Assembly: GCA_008080595.1 (NCBI GenBank)
Contig: VIKI01000002.1
Coordinates: 1 to 52,173 of the forward strand
Length of the DNA: 52,173 nucleotides
Reading direction: 5' to 3'
Origin: Comamonadaceae bacterium
Lineage (GTDB): Bacteria; Pseudomonadota; Gammaproteobacteria; Burkholderiales; Burkholderiaceae_C
Part shown: positions 11,557 to 19,711 of the stretch, piece by piece
Layout: each line of letters begins with the position of its first letter
Numbering within the stretch: the stretch's first letter is position 1
The notes under the pieces: generated by a model
Seen by the model: only the letters and a program-made list of their open reading frames with translations
The model's database searches: none
What the model was told of the DNA's origin: nothing
Made by a program: the position numbers and the translations under genes

Positions 11557-14379
11557 TCAAAGTGCATCAGTACACAGAGTTGAGGAACCAAATGGACTGA
11601 TTCTTCCTGCTGGAATATTGGGATCTTTGAAATCATCAATCAGACCAGCCAGACTAAATGAAATCGATTTTCGTGATTCAGTCCCAGAAACAACCGCACG
11701 TGCCGTAATTTGAACAGTAGCCCACGGCGCATACTGTTCACCATATTGGAGCGCAAACAAAGCGTGCCCAGTTGCATCAGTGGTCACGCTACCCGGTGCA
11801 GCAACCACAATATTGCCAGGAGTCAGTTGACCATTTGCATTGATATCCTCACCTGCATTCAAAATCCCATCGAAATTCAGATCTTCATTGGCGCATGTCG
11901 CTGTGGGAAATCCGCCTGAATATTCCCAGAATTTATTAACTAGAGTCAAAGTTCCCTTGAAATACTGCGTTGGAATTACAGCGATCGTTATCAACTGATT
12001 ACCCACGGCAACACCATTGGCATCCGTGACATACACAGAAAAACTCTTGCTGTAGGTTGTGGGATCCAAATTGCCGATGTCATTGCCAAAACCTATGGTA
12101 ATAAACAACGCATTGCCATTTACGGTCAATGTGGTTGTCGACCTGATCGCTGTAGAAGCCACCTCGGCTTGAATCACCACACCATTGGCAGGCGTTGAAG
12201 ATGCCCCTGGAATAAATTGCACTTGAGCGCGACCATTGGCATCCGTCATGGCATTCCCTGTTGAAAGGGTGCCATTGCTCAAATCTTGCAAGGTCGTGAA
12301 GTTAACCTGCCGATTCGCTACAGGATTTCCGTTGAGATCACGTACCACAGCTTCAATGGTGCTTTGATTTGTTGTACCCGTCACATTCGGTTGAACCGCA
12401 CCAGGATTGGACTGAACTGCAACTGTTGCTGGCACCGTTGCTACAAATTGCACGGGCAAGCTCACCGAACCAACACCGGCGATTTGGGCAACCACTTCCG
12501 CCGGACCCGCAGTAGTCGACGAAATGTTGATCGTGGCTTGTCCCGAGACATTGGTAGTTATGTTCGCTGGCAGTGGTGCCAACGTACCACGAGTTGTACT
12601 GAAATTAACAACCTTGTTTGCCTGGGCTAAACCTAGTTCTCTATATTCAACAGTAATTGCTTGCTGTGTATCAATAGGAATAGTGTAATTAGCTGCAGGA
12701 CTCTTAACCACAAAGCTCACCGAAGTCACCACCACAGAGGCAGTCGCGCTGGTACCCAAACCCCTTGTCGTCAGGGTATCAGGTTGTCCTGAAGGGGTTG
12801 GAAGGGTTGGCGTGTAGGTGAATGTGGCACTTCCCGAGGCATCTGTCACAACGGTTGCAGGGCTAACCGCATTCCCCAAGGCTGAAGTGATTGCAAGCGA
12901 TGCTCCCGCTACCGGGTTGCTGGATGAGTCAAGAGCACGCACCGTGTATGGGGTCGCGGCTCCACCAGCCTGCAGCGTGCCACTACCTGCAATCGACAAC
13001 CGAGTTCCTGTGACAGGGACAACCACACTGCCAGAAACAGTGCCTACTGACGCAGATACTGTGATGTTACGCACAGTTTTATCAGTCCCGGCTGTCAGTT
13101 TGACTGTTGCCGAACCCGTGGCATCGGTTTGAGCCGATGGGCTTTGCAGCGAACCCGATGATGAAGAGAAAACAATATTTTGTCCTGCCAAGCCAACATT
13201 TCCTGCGTTTTTGACAATAGCTGTGATCGTTGCCTCGGAGCCAGCGGACTGCAATGTATTGGTCGATGTTGTCACATCTACCCGGGCTACAGAAACGGCC
13301 ACCCCTCCAACTACCGTCACAACAATGGAGGATGTTGCCCCAGTGGTGTCAGAAACCTTGATGTTTGAAGTGCGTGTGGCCACACCCGTAATTGTCAAAG
13401 TGCCCCCCCCCACCGATGCCGTGGCAATACTTGCATCGCTGCTGCTTGCCAGATAACTCTGGCTGCCACCAGAGACCGCAAATGAAGCGGAAGAACCAGC
13501 AGCTACCGTCAAAGTGCTGGGCGCTGTTGTGAAGAAGTTATTGGATGAACCCACTTTGACGCTGAATGTCACCAACGTGCCAGCAGCATCTCGAACCTGG
13601 ACTGAAGTTGTTCCACCTTGCAAACCAATCACGGTTAACGTAGACCCGATGACCGAGGAACTTGCGATGGAAGCATCGCTGCTTGTCGCCGAGTAGGGTG
13701 CCAATCCACCACTGATGGCATATGTTCTGCTGCCCCCGTTGGTAACGGTGACACTTGTAGGAGCTGTTGTGAAAAGTGGGGTTGCACTGGCACCGTTGGT
13801 CACAACCACAGATATTGACAATGTTCGGCCAGCCGAATCAAGTAGGCCGATTGTGGATGTTCCTACCTTCAACGCTGCAATATTCAGTTGTCCACCATTG
13901 ATCCCGGCAACTGCTACAGAACTATCGGTGCTGTTGACCATGTAAGGTGCCAGACCGCCACTCACAGTGAAGCTTTGCGCTGTACCAGCCAAAAGATTCA
14001 GGGTATTGGGTGCGGAGGTGAAAAAGGTGGTTGAACTGCTGCCATCGGTCACAGTCAAACTCACCGAGACGACCTTACCAGTTGCGTCACGTATATCCAC
14101 AGTCACCGCGCCAGGCATTACCGATGTGATAGTGAGCTGAGCCCCAGACATTGCTGCTTTGGCGATACTTGAGTTACTGCTGGTCGCCACATAGGGCTCT
14201 TTTCCGCCAGAAACTGAAAAACTTTGTGTATTACCAAACACCATGGCCAGATTACTGGATGCCGTGGTGGTTAAAGCTGTCGTCGCCCCGCTCGGTACAC
14301 CTGCAGAGCCACCGCCTCCACCACAAGCAACCAGCATCAACGAAAATATTAAAGCCGTGAGATAGGAAATTAAACGCAT
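11557..14379 (-). CDS. Large Ig-like/Big-repeat surface lipoprotein (adhesin-like) at the end of the pil operon
   Basis: A 940-residue exported lipoprotein. The signal peptide ends in the lipobox LVAC (Cys19) followed by a glycine run. Residues ~30-358 form four repeats of about 80 residues, each with an F-x-V-S-G-G-x-x-P/S-Y core and an SSDxSIA strand. From ~362 on there are several bacterial Ig-like (invasin/intimin Big_1-type) domains with the DATGSATVKLTAG / DANGRAQVQF signature. Near the C-terminus, EDLNFDGILNAGED looks like a calcium-binding loop. The ATG at 14379 is preferred over a TTG seven codons upstream because it starts a clean signal peptide. It begins 33 bp after the pilQ stop on the same strand, suggesting co-transcription with the pilus genes. 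Role inferred: cell-surface adhesion or pilus-associated function; unproven. Confidence 0.8.
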   Translation of the reverse strand: MRLISYLTALIFSLMLVACGGGGGSAGVPSGATTALTTTASSNLAMVFGNTQSFSVSGGKEPYVATSSNSSIAKAAMSGAQLTITSVMPGAVTVDIRDATGKVVSVSLTVTDGSSSTTFFTSAPNTLNLLAGTAQSFTVSGGLAPYMVNSTDSSVAVAGINGGQLNIAALKVGTSTIGLLDSAGRTLSISVVVTNGASATPLFTTAPTSVTVTNGGSRTYAISGGLAPYSATSSDASIASSSVIGSTLTVIGLQGGTTSVQVRDAAGTLVTFSVKVGSSNNFFTTAPSTLTVAAGSSASFAVSGGSQSYLASSSDASIATASVGGGTLTITGVATRTSNIKVSDTTGATSSIVVTVVGGVAVSVARVDVTTSTNTLQSAGSEATITAIVKNAGNVGLAGQNIVFSSSSGSLQSPSAQTDATGSATVKLTAGTDKTVRNITVSASVGTVSGSVVVPVTGTRLSIAGSGTLQAGGAATPYTVRALDSSSNPVAGASLAITSALGNAVSPATVVTDASGSATFTYTPTLPTPSGQPDTLTTRGLGTSATASVVVTSVSFVVKSPAANYTIPIDTQQAITVEYRELGLAQANKVVNFSTTRGTLAPLPANITTNVSGQATINISSTTAGPAEVVAQIAGVGSVSLPVQFVATVPATVAVQSNPGAVQPNVTGTTNQSTIEAVVRDLNGNPVANRQVNFTTLQDLSNGTLSTGNAMTDANGRAQVQFIPGASSTPANGVVIQAEVASTAIRSTTTLTVNGNALFITIGFGNDIGNLDPTTYSKSFSVYVTDANGVAVGNQLITIAVIPTQYFKGTLTLVNKFWEYSGGFPTATCANEDLNFDGILNAGEDINANGQLTPGNIVVAAPGSVTTDATGHALFALQYGEQYAPWATVQITARAVVSGTESRKSISFSLAGLIDDFKDPNIPAGRISPFGSSTLCTDAL

Positions 14380-14412
14380 GGTTAGATCTTTGATTAGCAA
14401 TTGAAACTTGAT

Positions 14413-16536
14413 TTAGCGTGCAGCCTTGTCAGCTACCACCTTCGGCGTAATAAACACCAGCATTTCTGTTTTGTTGGCAACCTTTGAACGGCTTTTAAAC
14501 AGGTTGCCAACACCCGGCAAATCCCCCAACAGCGGAACTTTGGTTTCGCTGTTGGTTTCAGTCATTTCAAAAATACCGCCAATCACAACGGTGCCACCAT
14601 TTTCGACCAACACCTGAGTTTGAATGTGTTTGGTATTGATCGCAAAACCAGCTGGTGTGGACTGACCGACAGTGTCTTTATTGACATCCAGCGCCAGAAT
14701 GATGTTGCCCTCTGGCGTGATCTGCGGAGTGACCTCAAGCTTCAAATTGGCTTTTCTGAAAGCAATCGACGTTGCACCACTGGCTGAGGCTACCTGGTAA
14801 GGCAATTCTGTCCCCTGCTCAATCAAGGCCTTAATTTGGTCAGCCGTGACCACACGAGGACTGGAAACCACTTTGCCTTTGCCATCCGCTTCCAATGCAG
14901 ACAACTCCAAGTTAAGGAAACGGTTGGCCGCAGAGCTGAAGATGGACAAGGCAAAAGTAGCTGGTGAATAACCATTTTGTCCAATCGCTGGCAAATTCAC
15001 AAAATTATTTGATAAACCAACCGTACCACCAGCTCCGCTGGTGGCCACGGCATCAGCGTAGTTGTTGCCAAAAGCGACCCGATTTCCCCCCAGAGAAAAA
15101 CCTCCATCTCCCCCCTGTTGAGCACGCAGATCAGCCCCCCCCAGCTTCACACCCAGCGATTTACCAAAAGTATCAGAGGCCTCCACAATACGCGCCTCTA
15201 TCAATACCTGCCGAGCAGGAATGTCCAGTTTGACAATCAGTTGCTGCACCTGCTCAAGTTTGCTCGGAATGTCTGTCACAAACAGTTGATTGGTTCTTGC
15301 CTCTGCAATCACACTGCCACGCGCACTGAGTAATCTGGCACTGGCCGTACCCGGAGAAGAATTGGTTGTCAAATGTGCCGCAACTTCAGTTGCTTTCGTG
15401 TAATTCATCTGAAAAGACTGTGTACGCAAAGGCTCCAAACCCTGCAAGGCTGAACTCGTCTCTAGATCAAGTTTTTCTTTGCTGTTGATTTCATCCTTGG
15501 GTGCAATCCAAAGCACGTTGCCGGTTTTGCGCATGCCCAGCCCCTTGGATTGCATGATGATATCCAGCGCCTGATCCCAAGGCACGTCCTGCAAACGCAA
15601 AGTAACAGTACCCGCCACTGAATCGGAGGTAATCACGTTGAAATTGGTAAAGTCAGCAATCACCTGCAACAATGACCGGATTTCAATACTTTGGAAATTC
15701 AAAGACAATTTTTGTCCGTTATAGCCAACTCCTTGAGTCAGTTTGGCCGCGTCAACCTTGACCGGTTTGATTTCCACCACAAACTGCTCGTCGCTTTGAT
15801 AGGCACTGTGCGCCCAATCACCCTGCGGCTCTATGACCATACGCACCCGGTCACCTACCTGAAAAGTGCTAATGGTTTTGACAGGTGTGCCAAAATCTGC
15901 CACATCCAAGCGGCGGCGCAAACCTTCTGGCAAAGTGGTCTTCATGAATTCAACCACCAGGGTCTGGCCTTGCTGGCGAATATCAACCCCAACTTGATTG
16001 TTTGGTAAAGACACTATCACTCGACCAGAAGCAGCATCACCACGACGAAAGTCCACATCACGCAGTGGTAAGGCATCTCTGCTTTGAGGGGCAGCAAACA
16101 CTTGTGTGGCCAATGCAGGAGCTGCACCGATGACGGATTCCAGCATCACCAAAAGAGATTTGCCCTGGATTTTGGTTTTGTACGCCGTGGACTGCTTCAG
16201 ATTCAAAACCACACGAGTCCGATTTCCCGCTTGCACCACACTGACCGATTTGAGATTACCCTGGTTGATTTCAATATTGGATCGACCCATGGAACTGACC
16301 ACATCTGGAAAATCCAATGCAATTCTGGCAGGAGATTGAATGGAAAATCCGGCTGGTTCTGTTTTCAAAGCAGCATTGAGGTCAATGCGAACAACCTCAG
16401 CCCCCCCCTGCAAGGAACCTGTCACAGATTCAATCGCGATTTGCGCCTGAGCCGTTGCAACAGCCAACAACATGCACAAAGACAAACCCAAGTGTTTTAA
16501 CACCGACCAACCCAACTGACTTTTACTCATTTTCAT
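14413..16536 (-). CDS. pilQ: Type IV pilus secretin PilQ
   Basis: Outer-membrane secretin that forms the gated channel for the type IV pilus. It has 707 residues with a Sec signal peptide (…LLAVATAQA). Two AMIN domains (about residues 30-270) bind peptidoglycan. Next come the short secretin/TonB N domain (SLNFQSIEIRSLLQVIADF), N-domains (VLWIAPKDEI, LRTQSFQMNYTKATEVA) and the secretin core (VLIEARIVEAS, VVSSPRVVTADQ, PLLGDLPGVGNLF). An AGAGAGGAC site precedes the ATG. The start overlaps the pilP stop by four bases. It is the fifth gene of pilMNOPQ; normally aroK follows, but here a large lipoprotein gene intervenes. Confidence 0.96.
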   Translation of the reverse strand: MKMSKSQLGWSVLKHLGLSLCMLLAVATAQAQIAIESVTGSLQGGAEVVRIDLNAALKTEPAGFSIQSPARIALDFPDVVSSMGRSNIEINQGNLKSVSVVQAGNRTRVVLNLKQSTAYKTKIQGKSLLVMLESVIGAAPALATQVFAAPQSRDALPLRDVDFRRGDAASGRVIVSLPNNQVGVDIRQQGQTLVVEFMKTTLPEGLRRRLDVADFGTPVKTISTFQVGDRVRMVIEPQGDWAHSAYQSDEQFVVEIKPVKVDAAKLTQGVGYNGQKLSLNFQSIEIRSLLQVIADFTNFNVITSDSVAGTVTLRLQDVPWDQALDIIMQSKGLGMRKTGNVLWIAPKDEINSKEKLDLETSSALQGLEPLRTQSFQMNYTKATEVAAHLTTNSSPGTASARLLSARGSVIAEARTNQLFVTDIPSKLEQVQQLIVKLDIPARQVLIEARIVEASDTFGKSLGVKLGGADLRAQQGGDGGFSLGGNRVAFGNNYADAVATSGAGGTVGLSNNFVNLPAIGQNGYSPATFALSIFSSAANRFLNLELSALEADGKGKVVSSPRVVTADQIKALIEQGTELPYQVASASGATSIAFRKANLKLEVTPQITPEGNIILALDVNKDTVGQSTPAGFAINTKHIQTQVLVENGGTVVIGGIFEMTETNSETKVPLLGDLPGVGNLFKSRSKVANKTEMLVFITPKVVADKAAR

Positions 16537-17078
16537 TTTGTCCTCTCTTGCAACTGCAGGCTTGCAGTGCGTTCAATCCACTCACCAGCAGCATCCTGCA
16601 CCACCTCACGCAGAGTCAATTCTGTTTCTGAAATTTTCATCACGCGTCCAAAGTTTTGCCCCAAGTGATGTCCGATACGAACCTGGTACAACAATTTCCC
16701 CACTGTCACCAATGCCACTGGTTGGCCAGCTTGCACCATGCCGCCGACCAGCGCCATGGTGTCCAATGGGTATTCCTCAAGGGGTTCTTTACGTCGCGCC
16801 AATTCAGGCGCAATCAATGCTTCATTGGATTGCGCACGGCTAGAGTCCTTTTTAAACGCCTGTGACAGTTTTTGATTACTGAAAGGCTCCATCTCAACAG
16901 CCATCGAATAGGACTCTGGTTTGAACTGCTTAGGCTCGGAAATCGGTTTGATTTGCGGTTTGATTTGTGTTTTTTGCTCAGCCATCCACTGATTCAATTC
17001 ATCTTCAGATGCAGAACTACAACCAGATATCACCAATGTCACACCCCATAAGCCAATGAAAAACGTGCGTTTCATCAT
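16533..17078 (-). CDS. pilP: Type IV pilus inner-membrane lipoprotein PilP
   Basis: Periplasmic lipoprotein linking the PilMNO platform to the PilQ secretin. It has 181 residues. The signal peptide ends with the lipobox ISGC (Cys20), followed by a Gln/Lys/Pro-rich linker. The C-terminal beta-domain contains PLDTMALVGGMVQ and GKLLYQVRIGHHLGQNFGRV, typical of PilP. The start overlaps the pilO stop (ATGA) and the end overlaps the pilQ start, showing tight translational coupling. Confidence 0.94.
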   Translation of the reverse strand: MMKRTFFIGLWGVTLVISGCSSASEDELNQWMAEQKTQIKPQIKPISEPKQFKPESYSMAVEMEPFSNQKLSQAFKKDSSRAQSNEALIAPELARRKEPLEEYPLDTMALVGGMVQAGQPVALVTVGKLLYQVRIGHHLGQNFGRVMKISETELTLREVVQDAAGEWIERTASLQLQERTK

Positions 17079-17746
17079 TTCTTGGCCCCTTTGCTTGCCG
17101 CCTGACGTTGGGCATTGATTTCTTCAGCATCAAGGTAACGGAATGTTTTTGCTGTGGCATCCATTGCCAAGGATCCGTCTTTGACTGGGATGATCGTCAT
17201 GTTATTCAGGGTCACGATGCGCGACAGGTTGGCCACATCAGCTGCAAAATTCCCCATATCGTGGTAACGCCCAGTGACACGCAATGCGATGGGCAATTCA
17301 GCGTAATAGTCCTTCACCACCACCTGCCCAGGCCGAAACAAGTCAAACTGCAAACTGCGCCCCAAGCCAGCCTGATTGACATCTGACAAGAGAGCGTCCA
17401 TTTCAGCTTTGCTAGGCAACTGCTTTTCAAGCTGGGTCACGTATTGTTGTACTTGCTCACGCTGCTTTTTTAAAGCTTCAAGGTTAATGGCTTTACCCAG
17501 TTTCAACTTGTACTCATCACGCAAGGTGAGTTCTTTTTCCTGCTCAGTGGTCAATACGGTCTGGTTGTCACTTAACCAAAAAAACCACAGCATCACAACA
17601 CAGAAGACAGCCAAGCCTACAAAAACCAAATACCTTGGCAGCGCTGGCCAATTTGAAGGATCTTTGGGGTCCAGATTACGAAATTGGGCAGCAAGCTCTT
17701 CAAGCCGCGCCTTCAGATTTAAATCAAATTTAAGTGGGGTTGCCAT
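17075..17746 (-). CDS. pilO: Type IV pilus alignment protein PilO
   Basis: Inner-membrane protein of the pilus alignment complex, partner of PilN. It has 223 residues: a cytoplasmic N-terminal stretch, one membrane helix (about residues 38-57, YLVFVGLAVFCVVMLWFFWL), a coiled-coil (KELTLRDEYKLKLGKAINLE...QVQQYVTQLEKQL) and a periplasmic ferredoxin-like domain with QAGLGRSLQFDLFRPG and the PIALRVTGRYHDMGNF motif. It begins 11 bp after the pilN stop. Confidence 0.94.
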   Translation of the reverse strand: MATPLKFDLNLKARLEELAAQFRNLDPKDPSNWPALPRYLVFVGLAVFCVVMLWFFWLSDNQTVLTTEQEKELTLRDEYKLKLGKAINLEALKKQREQVQQYVTQLEKQLPSKAEMDALLSDVNQAGLGRSLQFDLFRPGQVVVKDYYAELPIALRVTGRYHDMGNFAADVANLSRIVTLNNMTIIPVKDGSLAMDATAKTFRYLDAEEINAQRQAASKGAKK

Positions 17747-17757
17747 AACTGTTGCTT

Positions 17758-18366
17758 TTACTTGGCCGTCGACGCAGATGCAGTTGGCTTGGCCTTCTCG
17801 GCATCACTGGCTCGCACCAGCTTGACCCGAATGTTGAAGTTGGCGACTCGACGCATATCCCTCGGCGCAAGCGTGACACTACCAGCCACAATTTCTATCA
17901 ACTCGGGCCGTGCAAACCATGGTGAGTTGCCACTCAAATTACGCAGCAACTCCGAAACCCTTTCATTGGATTGGGCAACGCCTTGTAATTGCACATTTTG
18001 CCCATCTTGGCGCATGCTGTTGATGTAGACACCTTCCGGCAACTGCTTGACCAACTCACCCAACAAATGAACCGGTAAGTTACGGTCAGCCTGCAAGTCT
18101 TCCACGGCCTGTTGTCTGGCACGCAAAGCCGCAATTTCAGATTCAAGACCAGCAATGTTCTTGATCTGGATGTCAAATTGGCGGATTTCAGCTTGCAGAA
18201 TCTGGTTTTTGCCCTGTTGTGCAGAAATTTGCGCTTGAAACCAAAGAAACACCAAACCAGCCAGCAAACCGCCTGCCAAGGCAGACAATCCCAAGCCGAC
18301 ATTAAAAAGTTCTTTGCGTTTTTTACGGGCAATTTCCCGATGAGGCAGTAGGTTAATCAGAATCAC
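17758..18366 (-). CDS. pilN: Type IV pilus assembly protein PilN
   Basis: Bitopic inner-membrane protein whose N-terminus binds PilM (ILINLLPHRE motif at residues 2-11). The start is taken as the GTG at 18366, giving V/M-ILINLLPHRE. It is preceded by GGAGG eight bases upstream and overlaps the pilM TGA as GTGA; the longer upstream frame lies within pilM. It has a single membrane helix (about 25-45), then a coiled-coil and a periplasmic domain with LVKQLPEGVYINSMRQDG. It has 203 residues. Confidence 0.92.
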   Translation of the reverse strand: MILINLLPHREIARKKRKELFNVGLGLSALAGGLLAGLVFLWFQAQISAQQGKNQILQAEIRQFDIQIKNIAGLESEIAALRARQQAVEDLQADRNLPVHLLGELVKQLPEGVYINSMRQDGQNVQLQGVAQSNERVSELLRNLSGNSPWFARPELIEIVAGSVTLAPRDMRRVANFNIRVKLVRASDAEKAKPTASASTAK

Positions 18367-19442
18367 TGCAAAAACCTCCGCAGAGCCAAACCACATGAAG
18401 TCAAATACGAAGGTGCTTCACGGCTTAACTTATTTCGCCGTACACCTTCGGCAATTTCCATTCCTTCAAAGGGATTGGCTATTGAACACGCAAATGTGGT
18501 TTGCTGGGTCACGGCCTCTGTCAAACCAGGCAAGGCGGCAGAACCACCTGCAAGCAGGACTTTATCAACTTTGTTGTGCGTGGTACTGGTAAAGAAAAAT
18601 TGCAGCGCACGGGCAATTTCCTGAACCAAACTTTCCAGAAAAGGTTTGAGCACAGCGCTTTCGTAATCTTCAGGCAATTCACCACTGCGTTTTTTGTTTT
18701 CAGCCTCTTCCTGGGAAAATCCGTACTGACGGACAATCATTTGCGTCAACTGCGCACCACCAAAAGCCTGGTCACGGTCATACAGCACCTCATCATTGCG
18801 AATCACCTGCATGCTGGTGGTCAAAGCACCTACCTCAAACAAGGCCACGGTGCTGTCCACACCTTGGTTGGGCATCTGCCCAATCAGGCGTCCTGTGGCC
18901 AGGCGGCTGGCGTAAGACTCTACATCGACGATCACCGGTTTTAAGCCTGCAGCCTCAGCCAAACCTTGGATATCTTGCACTTTTTCTCGCCTGGAGGCAG
19001 CGATTAACACCTCCACATCGGTTGACGCATTTGAACTGAGCCCAACAATACAGAAGTCAAGACTGACTTCATCCAACGGAAAAGGAATGTACTGGTTGGC
19101 CTCGGACTCGACTTGAAGCTCAAGTTCTTGGTCTGACAAACCACCAGGCAACACAATTTTTTTCGTAATCACCGCCGAAGGTGGCAAGGCCATCGCTACA
19201 TTCTTGGTTTTTGTCCCACTTTTCACAACTGCCCTGCGTACCGCATCGGCCACCTCATCAAATTTTTCCACATTACCATCATTGATCCAACCTCGCTCCA
19301 AAGGAACGATGGCACAGTTCTTCAACACCAATTGACCATTCTTGTCTTGATCAAGTTCGACCAACTTCACACTGGAAGAACTGATGTCCAAACCCAGCAT
19401 GGGTGCCGGTTGACGGCTGAATAATGACCCCAGTGAAAACAA
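18363..19442 (-). CDS. pilM: Type IV pilus actin-like ATPase PilM
   Basis: Cytoplasmic actin-fold protein that anchors the pilus platform through PilN. It has 359 residues with LGLDISSSSVKLVEL (first nucleotide-binding loop), VVKSGTKTKNVAMALP, VDVESYASRLA, TVALFEVGALTTSMQVI and VLLAGGSAALPGL (last phosphate/adenosine loop). The start is a TTG at 19442: GAGGGG lies about seven bases before it and it gives the family N-terminus (FSLGSLFSRQ). The next in-frame ATG would delete that conserved segment. First gene of the operon; its promoter must lie in 19443-19711. Confidence 0.92.
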   Translation of the reverse strand: MFSLGSLFSRQPAPMLGLDISSSSVKLVELDQDKNGQLVLKNCAIVPLERGWINDGNVEKFDEVADAVRRAVVKSGTKTKNVAMALPPSAVITKKIVLPGGLSDQELELQVESEANQYIPFPLDEVSLDFCIVGLSSNASTDVEVLIAASRREKVQDIQGLAEAAGLKPVIVDVESYASRLATGRLIGQMPNQGVDSTVALFEVGALTTSMQVIRNDEVLYDRDQAFGGAQLTQMIVRQYGFSQEEAENKKRSGELPEDYESAVLKPFLESLVQEIARALQFFFTSTTHNKVDKVLLAGGSAALPGLTEAVTQQTTFACSIANPFEGMEIAEGVRRNKLSREAPSYLTSCGLALRRFLQ

Positions 19443-19679
19443 TATGATCCCCTCAACTTAACAGACATTGCCACCCAACACTTAACAATTTACTTGAATG
19501 CTATCAGCAAGAGTGTTGTCACGCAACGATATTTCAGATTTTTTACTTTCATTTACCATTGCCAAAAATCGACGATTTGCCCATTTCATACGGGTATGCG
19601 AAATTAATCTCTCACTCTCAAGTTGCTCCAGTGTCAAAAGTGGGAATACTAACCTGTCCCATAGAGCAATTTCGATTTT

Positions 19680-19685
19680 TATAAT
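19680..19685 (+). promoter_or_regulatory. Candidate -10 box for ponA
   Basis: A perfect TATAAT lies 26 bases before the ponA ATG in the 269-bp divergent gap between pilM and ponA. The matching -35 is weak (around 19657-19662). The rest of the gap is AT-rich and must also hold the pilM promoter, which I could not place. Confidence 0.4.
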
Positions 19686-19711
19686 GACCGCGAATCATCT
19701 TCAGGTTTTTT

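Noticed and set aside
11557..14379. The adhesin-like gene as a phage tail or autotransporter protein
   Set aside because: It has a lipobox and Ig-like repeats but no beta-barrel domain and no phage genes nearby.
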